A stretch of DNA of 64,000 nt. It comes from Tanytarsus gracilentus. Its lineage: Eukaryota; Arthropoda; Insecta; Diptera; Chironomidae. Made by a program: the position numbers and the translations under genes. How positions within the stretch are numbered: position 1 is the first letter of the stretch; the number at the start of each line of letters is the position of its first letter. The notes below the pieces were generated by a model, which saw nothing but the letters and a program-made list of their open reading frames with translations, did not search any database and had not been told where the DNA came from. Positions 49,747-62,400 of the stretch are shown here, piece after piece. The DNA lies in contig JAXRKN010000033.1 in assembly GCA_038502055.1 (NCBI GenBank), positions 248,001 through 312,000 on the forward strand, in the 5' to 3' direction.

Positions 49747-51595
49747 TTAAAATTGCATATCGCTGGTTTTTCCTGACGACTCATTGTAGCCACTGTCAAC
49801 TGCTGACCTTTCCGAGCGATGACAAAATCTGAAAGATTTCTTAATTGAATTCGAGTACAATTTATCGTTCAATATGATTTACTTCTCGATCACTAATTTT
49901 CTCGTTCGCTTCTTCATGACACAAATTAAAAATATCAAAAATCCTTGGATGCAGTTAATGAAGTCCGTGATGTAGAAGACGAAAAAGCTGTTATCAAATA
50001 TCCAAGATATTGATTCCATGCACCAAAAAATTCCCATTAAAATAAATAATTGAAGATAAACGACGTATCTGGAGAAATATATAATTAAACGTGTTGAGTA
50101 AATTAATTTAAACAAAGTACTTTGGGGTAGAATTCTAAACTTTGTAGCATTAAATTAAATTTAAAAATTTGCAAAGGAATTAAATAATTTATAAGCTCAG
50201 TTCAACCCCCTTTTTTACATACCAATACTAACCTGTATTTTGCCGTATTTGTTCTCGTGTTCGGAGCTCCATTAACGTCAATGTTATTTGCTTGCCGAAT
50301 TTTATTGGCGGTCAGTAAAAATAGCGCGATATTAATCAGCACAATTATCGAGATGGGGATGTAAACGTAAATCGCCTCAATCAATCGACTATCTTCGATC
50401 CAGCATCGTTTTATGCCGATCTTCGGCTGAAAGCGATGCGAGAGTAATTGCGTAAAGTCAATGAGATAAACGATGAGGGTAAACATGCTTGGCACTCCAA
50501 AACCATAGAGGCAGTAAATGAGAAAAGTTTTTCTTTCCTCCTCGTAAGCTTTCACTGCAACACCACGCTCATATGTGCGCCATATATCGTAGCTCATAAT
50601 GTTTAACCAAAAGAAGCATAGCAAAAGACTGAACAGTGCCAAAAAGCCGATTAAGCGGCATGCAAATGAATTTGCGAAGAGAAAAGTTGGATTAAATTGA
50701 ATCGTTGAGAGGAAGATGTAAAGTAACGTGAGTCCAAAAATATAGCACATTAAACACTGTCCGTGGAGATTTTTAAGTTTCGGTATGAACCCATAAATGC
50801 AAAAAGTTATGATCAGAAATGGAATTGAGAACATCATGCCTGAAATTATGTGTTTAGCTGATTATTTTTGTAAGAAAATAACTCAAAAACTTTAATTACC
50901 ATAAGGATACCACTTCAGCCTTGAATCTTCTGGTGTTGGATTGTAACACAAAAATACGTTCGTGGTTACAATTGATGTGTTATCATCCTCCGTTTGATTA
51001 AAGCAATAGTCATTCGTATCAAAGAATTTATGGCTACTGACACTTTTTAAAGACCCATTCTAAAAATTAAAAATTTCATGTTGTTTAGAGTTTCAATAAT
51101 ACTCATACAAAAAACTAAAATTTTATATAAACTTACACTAACAAAGCTCCATTGATCGTCTTCATAATCCTCTGGAAGTAATTCGTACATTTCTTTGCAA
51201 GGACGGCCCATCAACACGCCATAATCGCCTCCATTTAAATCAATCAAAACTTCATTATCATCTTCAGTCGTGAGCATGAATGAATTGTCTTTAATGCACT
51301 CATTCTCGGCACAGCAAAATCTCAAACAAGGTTTGTATAGACAAATGCATCCGCGAACGTGTTGGGCGGTCGGAATTAATTCATTTTCTCTATTTAGGAT
51401 TAGATTTATTGATGCAAAGGTGCCAGGCGAGTAAATTATTCCATTGTGCAGATAATTTCCTTTACCGTCTTTGAAACCACCTGTGATGTTCACGGTATCT
51501 TTGAAATCACAAACACCATTCCATCGATTACACTGCACAACACCCAGAACTAATGCAAAATTAATTAAAAAAACTTTAAGCTTCATAATCTTCAT
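49747..51595 (-). CDS. Methuselah-like GPCR, copy B (5 exons)
   Basis: Exons on the minus strand are 51595-51137, 51059-50900, 50839-50233, 50068-49883 and 49828-49747; phases agree, 497 aa. It has the same family and architecture as copy A, 150-200 bp downstream. The signal peptide (VFLINFALVLGVVQC) leads into CDFKDTVNITGG, YLHNGIIYSPGTF, RGCICLYKPCLRFCCAENEC and DYEDDQWSFVS, then NGSLKSVSSHKFFDTNDYC in exon 2. Exon 3 encodes most of the seven-helix domain as one piece (KNLHGQCLMCYIFGLTLLY, CFFWLNIMSYDIW, FGVPSMFTLIVYLID). The ectodomain intron between WSFVS and NGSL is absent from copy A. The final exon (82 nt, same size and phase as in copy A) gives a Ser-rich tail. ATG at 51595 is chosen; a second in-frame ATG lies at 51586. 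Confidence 0.92.
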
Positions 51596-54390
51596 CCGGA
51601 TGGTTTGAGAGCTGAACTTGAACTGAGATTTAAGCAATAATCTTTAAGTATTTATTTTTAGACTCAAACTCTCTTTTAATTTCGCACATAATTCTCAAGA
51701 ACTGAATGAAAGAATGTGAGAGAAAAATAAACAAAATCTCTGTTTGAAGTAAAGCAGATGGCATTATAAAAAAATATATATTTGAGTGTGTGAAATTGAG
51801 GAGAAGATTAAAACATAATTTTCTAATTTTATTCTATCAGTATGAGCTTGATAAAATTAGAGTTCGCTTGAATTTTTATTAAGGTGTAAAAAAGAAAAAG
51901 AAAATCTTTTTTTTTGTGTATTCAAAGTGATTTTTTTCATCAAAAGTTTCATTCATAAAAAATCTCGGAATGAACTCACAAAAACTCTGAGAAATTAAAT
52001 ATAATAAAAAATGTTTTTAAACGATGAAATTGATGAGTAATCAGACAGTCACTGCTGATCTAGTTCTATAAATACTTTCAATACATTTTTCATCACGACT
52101 TGATTGATAATTTTTTATTACACAAATTAATTTTGCATTTTTTAAAAATAAAATTTATTTTAAGCTGGTAATTACTGAGGACGTTGGTACTGAATGACTC
52201 TTCAAAAACATCAAACAATTTACTTTTAAAAATATTTATTAACAATTTTATTTATTTTCCACAAAAGTCTCATGATGGAATTAATTTTAATTAGATTTTC
52301 CCGTAAAAAAAGCTTAAATCGATCGCTTATCAACATTTCAATATCGTCGCGTATTTTCATTATGAAATTTCCGCAATGCTTTATGGAAATGATCCTCTCT
52401 AATTTTACTGTAGCATCTGAACGTTGCACAGCTTGTCGAGGAGCGAATGATGAAAAATTTATCATCCGAAATCGAATGAAAATCAACCATTAAGCGCAAA
52501 GCTTTTCACGATAAAAACAAATTAAAATCATTAAAACAATTTACGATGATTTATGAACGAGTGGGAAGGCAGTGGAAAGCACATGGACTCAATATTCTCT
52601 CTCCCACTCCCCGGCAACTTGTGCTGCTGTCGTCATTGCTGTTCTCACAAACTAGCAAAAATCATTTTTCATATTTTCTGCAATAAAAATAATGAAAAAT
52701 ATACAAGTGCCATAAATAAAGACAAATTGCAACACAGCGACCGGATAATTTGCTGCAGGATATATGGAAGGGTCATGGAGGAAGGGAGGTAATAATGTCA
52801 ATCATGAGAGATTTTTCAATACATTCGACAGCAAAAAATCTGTGATTAAGTTGTGCGAACATGCTGCATGAGTTGGTTTTAATCGTGGCAACAATATAAT
52901 CAATTTTTTCCTGGTATTTTGTCAACAAACAATTTTTGTGGCATTTAATATTTTCTAAATTTAAAATTCCCTGAAATTAGTTAAAAGCTTAGAGGTAAGT
53001 TCAATTAAAATTTTTAAAAAATTTATCCTAAAATAAGTTTTAATTTTTCACTAATTAATTTAATCAATAATAATTTTAACCTTTTCATAGAATTAATTAG
53101 ATTTAATCAAAATTTTCTTTTGTTTTCAACAAAAAGCTCATTTATTAAAATCTAATCAAAATCCTTTCTTTATTACTTTTGCATTGCGATTCAATGGATA
53201 AAAAAATTAATTTTCGCCTCAAACATTCATAATTCCATTTTAATTTCATTTCTTGTTCTTCCTCCGCAAAACAATAATTATATAAAATATTCTTTATCTC
53301 TTGTATAGGCGATAGAGTGTGCCATCATAAAACACATTAAACAGTGAGTGAGAAATTATTTTTGTATTGTGAGAAGTTCCTAGAAAAGAAGAAAGTAGGA
53401 GCAACTTGAGCCGTAAATCTCTTTTTCTTCAATGCGTTTTCCTTATAAGAGAGGGAGGGAAATTATATATTCATTCTTTGGTTGTACGTGACCACTTTCG
53501 AGACACTTTTTGCCTTCATCTAAGATTTAGTTGCATGCATTGAAGTGATTTAAATCACTTTGAAATTTTCCTTCCTTGCATTCACAGCATGCATTATAAG
53601 TTGGCTCGAGTGGAGAGATGAATAGAAAATTGGTGGCGGTAGAAAGAAAGAAAATTTCATTAAAATCGTGCCAGCCTTCTCATATACATGAAGATGGACG
53701 GTCACTTTGAGATATTTTTATAAATTACTTTTTAAATAATTTTTTAGGTCTTTTTTGATATTTTTTATTTATTTTAAAAATATCCACAAATTCTCACATC
53801 CTGACTTTTCTCATATAAATTCTAAAATCCGCAAAATCTTCCTTTCCCATTATATTTTCTATCTCATCGTTGTTATCAATTTTTTTTACTCCCTCTTCTC
53901 TCTTCTTTATGTGCACCGCTTATACTAAATTTATTGAAGTTCATTGGAAAGGAATTTAATTAAAATACAAAGCAGAAAGTGAAAATATATGAAGCCGAGA
54001 AAGCGCATGTTATCAGCATAATAAAAAGGTAAAAACGATTCACGTTGTATGCTCGAATAGGCAACAAGAAGATGGAATTGAATTGATGAGAAATTTAATT
54101 TTTTTTCTCTTCGGTTTCCCCTTGATAAATGGAGTGGAAAAATGTATGTGCGTAATTTTAATACCAAGAAAATTAGACGCAAAAAAATCTCTTGCGGCAT
54201 TTGGAGTTTCACGGCAATTAAGGTCAAAGGCACTCGATGAAAGTGAGATTGCTCAATGCCTGCCGATGTCGCCTCAAAATAACCTTCAATTTTATTGATA
54301 TTCATATCGTTTCCGATCAGCAATTTATGGAATTTAATTTTCCGTTTTATCTATCGAGCCATTTCACATGTAAAGTGATTAATTTTTTAT
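51596..54390. other. intergenic, no supported gene
   Basis: The promoter of Methuselah-like copy B should lie at the left end. The remaining short ORFs show no motifs. Confidence 0.5.
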
Positions 54391-56381
54391 AAACTTTAGG
54401 TATCTTAAAAGGGCATTAAGTTTAGCAAAAAAGAATCAGCGACGTTGCTGAGAATCGAACTTATTTTAGCAAAAAGAATCAGCGACGTTGCTGAGAATCG
54501 AACTTTTTTAAACTTTAGGTATCTTAGAAGGGCATTAAGTTTAGCAAAAAAGAATCAGCGACGTTGCTGAGACTCGAACTTATTTAAACTTTAGGTATCT
54601 TAGAAGGGCATTAAGTTTAGCAAAAAGAATAGCGATGTTGTGAGAATCGAATTTTTAAATTTAGGTATTTGTTTTTAGAAAAAGAATCAGCGACGTTGAT
54701 CGGAGAATCGAACTTATTTAAACTTTAGGTATCTTAGAAGGGCATTAAGTTTAGCAAAAAAGAATCAGCGACGTTGCTGAGAATCGAACTTATTTAAACT
54801 TTAGGTATCTTAAAAGGGCATTAAGTTTAGCAAAAAAGAATCAGCGACGTTGCTGAGAATCGAACTTATTTTAGCAAAAAAGAATCAGCGACGTTGCTGA
54901 GAATCGAACTTATTTAAACTTTAGGTATCTTAAAAGGGCATTAAGTTTAGCAAAAAAGAATCAGCGACGTTGCTGAGAATCGAACTTATTTAAACTTTAG
55001 GTATCTTAAAAGGGCATTAAGTTTAGCAAAAAAGAATCAGCGACGTTGCTGAGAATCGAACTTATTTTAGCAAAAAGAATCAGCGACGTTGCTGAGAATC
55101 GAACTTTTTTAAACTTTAGGTATCTTAGAAGGGCATTAAGTTTAGCAAAAAAGAATCAGCGACGTTGCTGAGAATCGAACTTATTTAAACTTTAGGTATC
55201 TTAAAAGGGCATTAAGTTTAGCAAAAAAGAATCAGCGATGTTGCTGAGAATCGAACTTATTTTAGCAAAAAGAATCAGCGACGTTGCTGAGAATCGAACT
55301 TTTTTAAACTTTAGGTATCTTAGAAGGGCATTAAGTTTAGCAAAAAAGAATCAGCGACGTTGCTGAGACTCGAACTTATTTAAACTTTAGGTATCTTAAA
55401 AGGGCATTAAGTTTAGCAAAAAGAATCAGCGACGTTGCTGAGAATCGAACTTATTTTAACTTTAGGTATCTTAGAAGGGCATTAAGTTTAGCAAAAAAGA
55501 ATCAGCGACGTTGCTGAGAATCGAACTTATTTTAAACTTTAGGTATCTTAGAAGGGCATTAAGTTTAGCAAAAAGAATCAGCGACGTTGCTGAGAATCGA
55601 ACTTATTTTAGCAAAAAGAATCAGCGACGTTGCTGAGAATCGAACTTATTTAAACTTTAGGTATCTTAGAAGGGCATTAAGTTTAGCAAAAAAGAATCAG
55701 CGACGTTGCTGAGAATCGAACTTATTTAAACTTTAGGTATCTTAAAAGGGCATTAAGTTTAGCAAAAAAGAATCAGCGACGTTGCTGAGAATCGAACTTA
55801 TTTTAGCAAAAAGAATCAGCGACGTTGCTGAGAATCGAACTTATTTAAACTTTAGGTATCTTAAAAGGGCATTAAGTTTAGCAAAAAAGAATCAGCGACG
55901 TTGCTGAGAATCGAACTTATTTAAACTTTAGGTATCTTAGAAGGGCATTAAGTTTAGCAAAAAAGAATCAGCGACGTTGCTGAGAATCGAACTTATTTTA
56001 GCAAAAAGAATCAGCGACGTTGCTGAGAATCGAACTTATTTTAAACTTTAGGTATCTTAGAAGGGCATTAAGTTTAGCAAAAAAGAATCAGCGACGTTGC
56101 TGAGACTCGAACTTATTTAAACTTTAGGTATCTTAAAAGGGCATTAAGTTTAGCAAAAAAGAATCAGCGACGTTGCTGAGAATCGAACTTATTTAAACTT
56201 TAGGTATCTTAGAAGGGCATTAAGTTTAGCAAAAAGAATCAGCGACGTTGCTGAGAATCGAACTTATTTTAGCAAAAAGAATCAGCGACGTTGCTGAGAA
56301 TCGAACTTATTTAAACTTTAGGTATCTTAGAAGGGCATTAAGTTTAGCAAAAAAGAATCAGCGACGTTGCTGAGAATCGAA
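54391..56381. repeat. satellite array derived from the 3' end of a tRNA gene
   Basis: About 30 copies of a unit carrying CAGCGACGTTGCTGAGAATC then GAAC. Two unit lengths alternate irregularly: about 76 bp (with TTTAGGTATCTTARAAGGGC and ATTAAG) and about 43 bp (without it). Copies are nearly identical, apart from a few degenerate ones at 54630-54700. On the minus strand every unit reads B box (GTTCGATTC), T-stem 3' half, acceptor 3' strand CAACGTC, discriminator G, a short spacer and T5-T6. This is the same order as the 3' end of the tRNA-like gene that closes the array at 56363. Confidence 0.97.
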
Positions 56382-56467
56382 CTCAGGTGCTTGTATTAAG
56401 CAACAGATCCCTACAACCACTTAAAGTACATAGCAGTCTGTCCCGGTAACCACTACGGTACAACGTC
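56363..56467 (-). tRNA. tRNA-Ser(GCU)-like gene with a 22-nt intron
   Basis: Read from 56467 down, a complete class II cloverleaf forms. The acceptor stem is GACGTTG/CAACGTC (7 of 7 pairs), the D stem CCG/CGG with loop TAGTGGTTAC, the anticodon stem ACAGA/TCTGT (5 of 5), the variable arm TGCTT-AATAC-AAGCA, and the T arm CTGAG-TTCGATT-CTCAG. The anticodon loop is CTGCTA...A, giving GCU (56434-56432) with T33 and A37. The 22-nt intron (56430-56409) sits between 37 and 38, the usual site. Discriminator base is G, as in serine tRNAs, and T6 (56354-56349) could end Pol III transcription. The box A region TACCGTAGTGG is weak; box B GTTCGATTC is perfect. Many stem bases differ from the highly conserved animal tRNA-Ser-GCU, yet pairing is kept. 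It could be an active divergent tRNA, a pseudogene or a SINE-type source. Confidence 0.65.
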
Positions 56468-59400
56468 ATGCTCGCTTGGTTGAGTTTCACTCGACAAAAT
56501 GCGCAACACATCTTACTCAGCTGATAATTTCATGACTATGTCGTGAGGTATTAAAATGTGACACAATGTATTAATTTTAATCGTATTGATGTTTAAACAA
56601 CTGTTTTAATGAAAACCAATATGGAACTAACTGGAAAGTGAAGATGATATTGAAAATATTAAAAAAAAATTTAAATTTAAAGTCCAAGAAGATTTAATTT
56701 AATTTGACCATCAATCCTGCAAAATTAGTTCTAAATCCTAACAACAAAATTCGCTAATTAAATAAACAATAAAATTACGACTCCCGCCACTTTTGACCCT
56801 CCCACATCTTATTCTTTCCTTTCCGGATATCCCACTCAAATCTTATGCAAATACAGTCGACAATAAATCGCAATGAATATCAATTTTCTCTCTCTCCATC
56901 TCACTTTGTTCTCCTTTTAACGCCATGCGACAATCAATTTGAATATAAATTTCTCTCTTCCGCTTATAGCGAGAAGTGTAATAACGGCATTAAAGTAAAG
57001 TGCTGACGATGTTAAGCTCAGTAGTAATTTCATTCATTCCAGCGCATCGTTGTCATTTCCTGGATTTACCGTTGTGAATGTTTTATATATGGAAAATGGC
57101 ACATTATCAGACAAATATTCACCTTTTTCCTCTTTCGCGCTTCTTTCATCCACACCGCATTCTTCTTCATTATTCAAGTGAAAGTCAACACATTGAGATG
57201 GGAGGGGTATCAGAAAAGGGGTTGAAAACTCAGGTTGAAACAAATTTAGATATAAATTCTTTAAAATCGAAAAATATTAAATTTTAAAATATTTTTTAAA
57301 TCCAAAACTCACTTTCGAGTCCCTCGACAGCAATTTAATATTATAACCTGAGTATATCGCAACAACGAGAAGTATAAGGAGAGGAAAATTGCCGTCTGAA
57401 GGATTTTCGGTATCTTCTTCACATAAAATGACGATGTCGTGATGGAAGAGCGAAGAAGAACAAGAAGAATTGAGGAACGTGCAGGCATTATTTCTGCTAG
57501 AGTAGAGGAGAGGAAAAAAAAGTAAAACAGGCATGTGTATACCTGTTGGCGGCAATATTCTGATAGCGAAAATACTTTTTCCTTATAATGATATTTCTCT
57601 TCCTCATCACATACCTCATTTTTCCTTCATTTATATGTTTTCTTTCTCTTATGCCACTCACATTCGACGCAGATGGTTTGGAGTAATTTTTTGAAAGGTG
57701 GAATTTATGACAAGTCTATGCAGCACATCCCTTTTTTCTTTGCCGATTAAATAAATGATCTCTTCATATGGTTGATGGTTGATGATGCAGTAATGGATCA
57801 TCGTGCAAATAAAAGGTATTGGAATGTGATTTCAACAAAATCCTTTAATGGTTGAGCTTAGCGGAGTAATCCTGAAAACTATTATGGCACTCTACCAATA
57901 TTTGCGGTTAGAATTTTCCATTTACATCAAAAGTATTAAATTTTATTTGAAAGTTTAATCTTTTGATTGCTTAGTTGGAAAATTTTTTAGTGCACTTTTT
58001 CTGCATTAAAATGAATTTTTAAAATAAAATTTTTGTAAATTTTTAACGGAAGAAAAATTTGAAAATCAGATACTTTTTTTATTATTTTTTTAAGGATGCT
58101 ATGAAATATTTTATTCGCTTATTTTCCAACAATTTTTAAAGTGAACTTTAACTTCAACCTCCATTGACTCAAGTCCTTCGAATCACTCTGATGCTCAACA
58201 TATTCCAAGAAGGTATTTAGTGGACAGTAAAAACTAATGATGATGTCATGACATATAAAATAGCATGATTCATCGAAAAACTATCATCGTATGACAGAAA
58301 TTACCTTCTCGAACGCACATAAGCATCCACTCCGCATCCACTCGTATTCGGAGAGATATAAAAAATAAAGCTTGCTGAAAGTATAATAGCACACGCAAGG
58401 AGCGACGGCATTCCCAATGCGCGCACGAAGTGTCATTTTATTGTAATGAGAACGTGAGATGAGAACTAAAAGAGAAACTAACACTCAACATTTTTTTTTG
58501 CTTCCTTCTGTTATTTTTTTTTGAAACTTCGTACAAAGTGCTGAAAGCTACCGCATACCGTATTTGTATCGCATCGTGTAACATTAAGCCCTAGTAGTGC
58601 TGTAAAACTAAGCAACAAGACGGTAAAACTGCTGCTGTGCACGATACACACATGTGGGTTGCGAAAACTACTTAAAGCGATTTAAGGAATTATCCACAGC
58701 TCTCGCTCTGCTTCAACACTTTCCCATTATTATAAATTCTATATGAGTTGAAAAGTTGAGGGAAGTTTGAAAGTTCTTGGACATTAATTAGCTGAGCTTT
58801 GAATTATTTCAAAAATAACTCATTTGAATTCACAAATTAAAATTACTTTTTTAAATTTTCTGAGATGGTGACATGAGGTCAAAGTTATAATTTTATTTCT
58901 CAAATTTCACCCTAACTAACTTGCCTCAAATCCCAAACCCGCACAAACAAATTGCCATAAGCTAAATTAAACCACAATAGCAAAGGCACTTGTTTGCCAC
59001 CATTTCAATCGAAAACTCAACTTTCGCTCAAGTTTTCCCACTTGTATCATAATTTTCATCAACTTTTTTTATGCCTTCTTCTTCATCTTTTTCGATGTTC
59101 GCTTGTATTATATCGAAATTGAGCGGCGCGAGGAGGAGAAGTGGGAAAGCCCCAAAGCAAACATGGCTTAGACACAAGGCGAGTGATATGAAGCGTATGT
59201 GTATGTGCGGGATTGAAAGCGTGTGGATGTTTATATGTGATAAAAAGGCCTTAAGAGAGGAAGTAAATTAATGGAGGAAAAATTTCTTACAAAAATCGGA
59301 GGCAGCTGAAGCGTTTAGTGATACATTCGGAGATAGCATTCACATAATCGGAATTTGATGATCCCATATGTTAACCTTTTTCTCATCTAATTTTTTTCGC

Positions 59401-62400
59401 TTGTTTGTTTGCTGAAGATTTATCATGAAATAAAAAATTGAGAAGAAAAAAAAGGTGCTTTGGGATTTTTTGATAAATTTGGTGAAAATTTGATTAGGAA
59501 GAGATTGAGAGATTTTGAACAGATTTAGAGTAAAAACTGACTCGTAATTATTTCTTTCTTTAAAAATATAAAATTCTAAATTGCTTCGCTTTTTTAAACT
59601 TCCTCACTCGCTTATTTTTTTCACGGTATAATGTACAAAATATTTTTTAACAAAGCAAAACTCAACGAATGGAAACAATGGCAAACAAAATTGTCTTATA
59701 TGGCTCATTAATACTTACAGCCATGGATTTTTGTCGTGCTTTTTTCTCCCTTTTTCATGCTTTTTTGCTCTGTTGCTCTTGATGTTGTTGCTTTAAATCG
59801 CTTTTTTGTCTCCAAATTGATTTCATTGTTTGGGAGAAAGATTTTTTTCCTCTTCGCAAAACCATAAAATCTGATGGGGCCAACACAGAAACGATTGCCT
59901 GATTATTATGTCTGTTTTTTGTTTGTTGTTGTAAGGCATAATAATCATGAATGAGAGTTAGATTATCGGTTATGCCATTTACAGCTGTTGTTTTAAGTAA
60001 TTAAAACTTTATCCTTCTCTTAAAATTATAAAATCCGAAAAGCCTCTAAATTTACTTTTCCATTGTGTTCCTGAACGTGAAACTCGAGGAGAGTTCTCAA
60101 AATGTGTTGAGTAGGGATTAAAGTTGTTATTTTTGAATGAACTTTCAATTTCACTTTTGATGAAAATTTAATTTTTTCTGAAAATAGTCAGTAAAATATT
60201 TTTTATACAAAATTTGTAAATCTAGAATTTTTTCTGTAGCTCTCTAAATTTTTCCTTTAAAAATTTCCATCACCGACTTAAATAAAAACAAGAAAAAAAT
60301 TGTCTCCTAAAATTGTTATTTTTACGCCACTAAAAATGTTTATAGACGATTTCACGTAGTGATCCTTTTCAAATTTAATTTTCATTGTATTTTTCTGTGC
60401 CTTGAATTTTTTTTCTCTTTCTTACCATTTCATTCACACCAAAATTCGCACAAACAACTGCCGAGAATGACGATTTTCTTCAATGAACGAGCGAGAGAGG
60501 AAAAAATATTGTGTTCATTATGTGTCTTATTGTCACATTTCTCTACGAAAGCGTCGTCGTCTTCGCAATAGATTGGAAATTGAATGTGAAAATGGAAGAA
60601 AAGTTTTTCTCTTTCTTATTTATTGAGCGACGACAATCGAACGTTATAAAAAGTCTTCTTGTGGTTTTCATTAAATGAATTTTAATTTATTTATTTAAAT
60701 AAAATTTGTGTCGTACGCGAGGCAATGAAGACGCCACTGCGGATGAGATTTTTTCCTATTGTCAACTTTGCGGAGATTTGCGATGTCATTTCTCGGTTTA
60801 TTTTTCTTACTCATGCCTCCTAATTCCATCAGCTTAGTTGAGATAGCTGCGTTGGCCGTAACATAATTAACACAAAATCAATCAATATTCTCACTCTTCT
60901 CGCTTCCGTCACGCTACATTTTCATCCCATTGAAAATAAGAAACTTCCGCAATGGCGACAATTTAAATTAGAAAAAATGTTTTTTTGCCCTTTTTGTTAT
61001 GCCCATCCGAATGGAGGCTTTATAAGCTGTAAGAGAAATAATAACAGTTCTGAAGAGAAGTAAAAGTAATTTACGAGGACATTCCCGTCCTCCATCGAAG
61101 GCATGAGAGCATGAAAACGAGCGAGCGAGAAGAGGAAGCGAAAGTGAAAGCACTGTGAATTTAAAATATGATAATTAAGTTATCCACAGCGCAATAAGAA
61201 AAACAATCATGAAAGGAGGTCATTTCGGGGTGGGATAATGAAAATTTATTGTCCATTGATGGTAAAAGCTGGAAAACTGCAGGTCAGTTTGAGGCAAGAT
61301 AGAAAACTTTTATTCGTCAATAATGGGTGGGAAGGAATATGCAAATTTGTGTGATTTTGAGGTCACGAATGAGAAATCTAGGCGAGCTTAAAGGGATTTA
61401 AATATTTTACAATAGTTAAAATTGGCTCAAAAATTATTTGTGAGATTTAAAAAAAATCTTTTTATGTCCTGAAACATTCGAGAAAATTTCCACGATAGAA
61501 AACCCATCAAAATGCCTTCACGAGTCTTGCGTGAGTGCTTCGCCAAATTAACCTTAAAAAAATCTCAAGACTTCCCTTTTTGACAAATGTCAGCGAGGAT
61601 GCTTCGCTGTTGACTGCCATGGAAGGGTCTAATAGTCTATCATTAAGTAATTTGTTTACTCTCGAGAAGCTCGATGGAGTGGAAAGCATGAAAAAAGATG
61701 AGCAATTAGTGCGGTCGAGATTTTTTTCTCTCTCGCTCTTCCGCCACTCACTCAACTTTCACTTGCTCATCTCAAGCGTTGACTCGGACGCCATTTTGGT
61801 TCTTTAACGCTCATTCACGATTAATTGATACAAATTAGAAAATAAATCGAAGTTAATTTTCAAGAAGTTTTCGCAGTCAGGTTTCTCTCTCTTAATGATC
61901 TGCTATTGACGTATTTTTTAGTCACGTGTTCTAGTAAATTAATGGTTTTCCTTCATTAGCTGTTAATTGCACATTGCTCGAAATTAAATTTGAGCTTGTT
62001 TTATTTTTAGAGAGGGGGCTAGAGAGAAGATTTACGACTTTCATGGTAAATTTGGGAGTTGGCATTTAAGCTAATAAATCTCGAAGAATCAATTCTGAAA
62101 ACTTGAGGGTGTTTTTGGCTTCATTAAACTTTCTTTTGAATTAAATTAAATTCTACAAAATTTACTGATTGTTAATGCTTCTCAAAGATTTCACTTTAAA
62201 AATCTTCTTTTGATAATTAAGGCGTGTAACGACCCACATTAAAAATCTCACAAAACAATTTCTTTAAGTTTCAACCATGAAAAAGCAAAGCGCGACAATT
62301 TTTTTACCAACTCCTTGACACTTTTTGAACACAAAAGTCCGAGAATTGTCCTCAAAGCAAATTATTCTATTGTGTAATTACCGACTAACATTCTTTTTAT

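Noticed and set aside
54391..56381. Regularly spaced near-identical repeats that could suggest a CRISPR array
   Set aside because: Spacers are also repeated, the host is a eukaryote, and the unit is explained by a tRNA 3' end.
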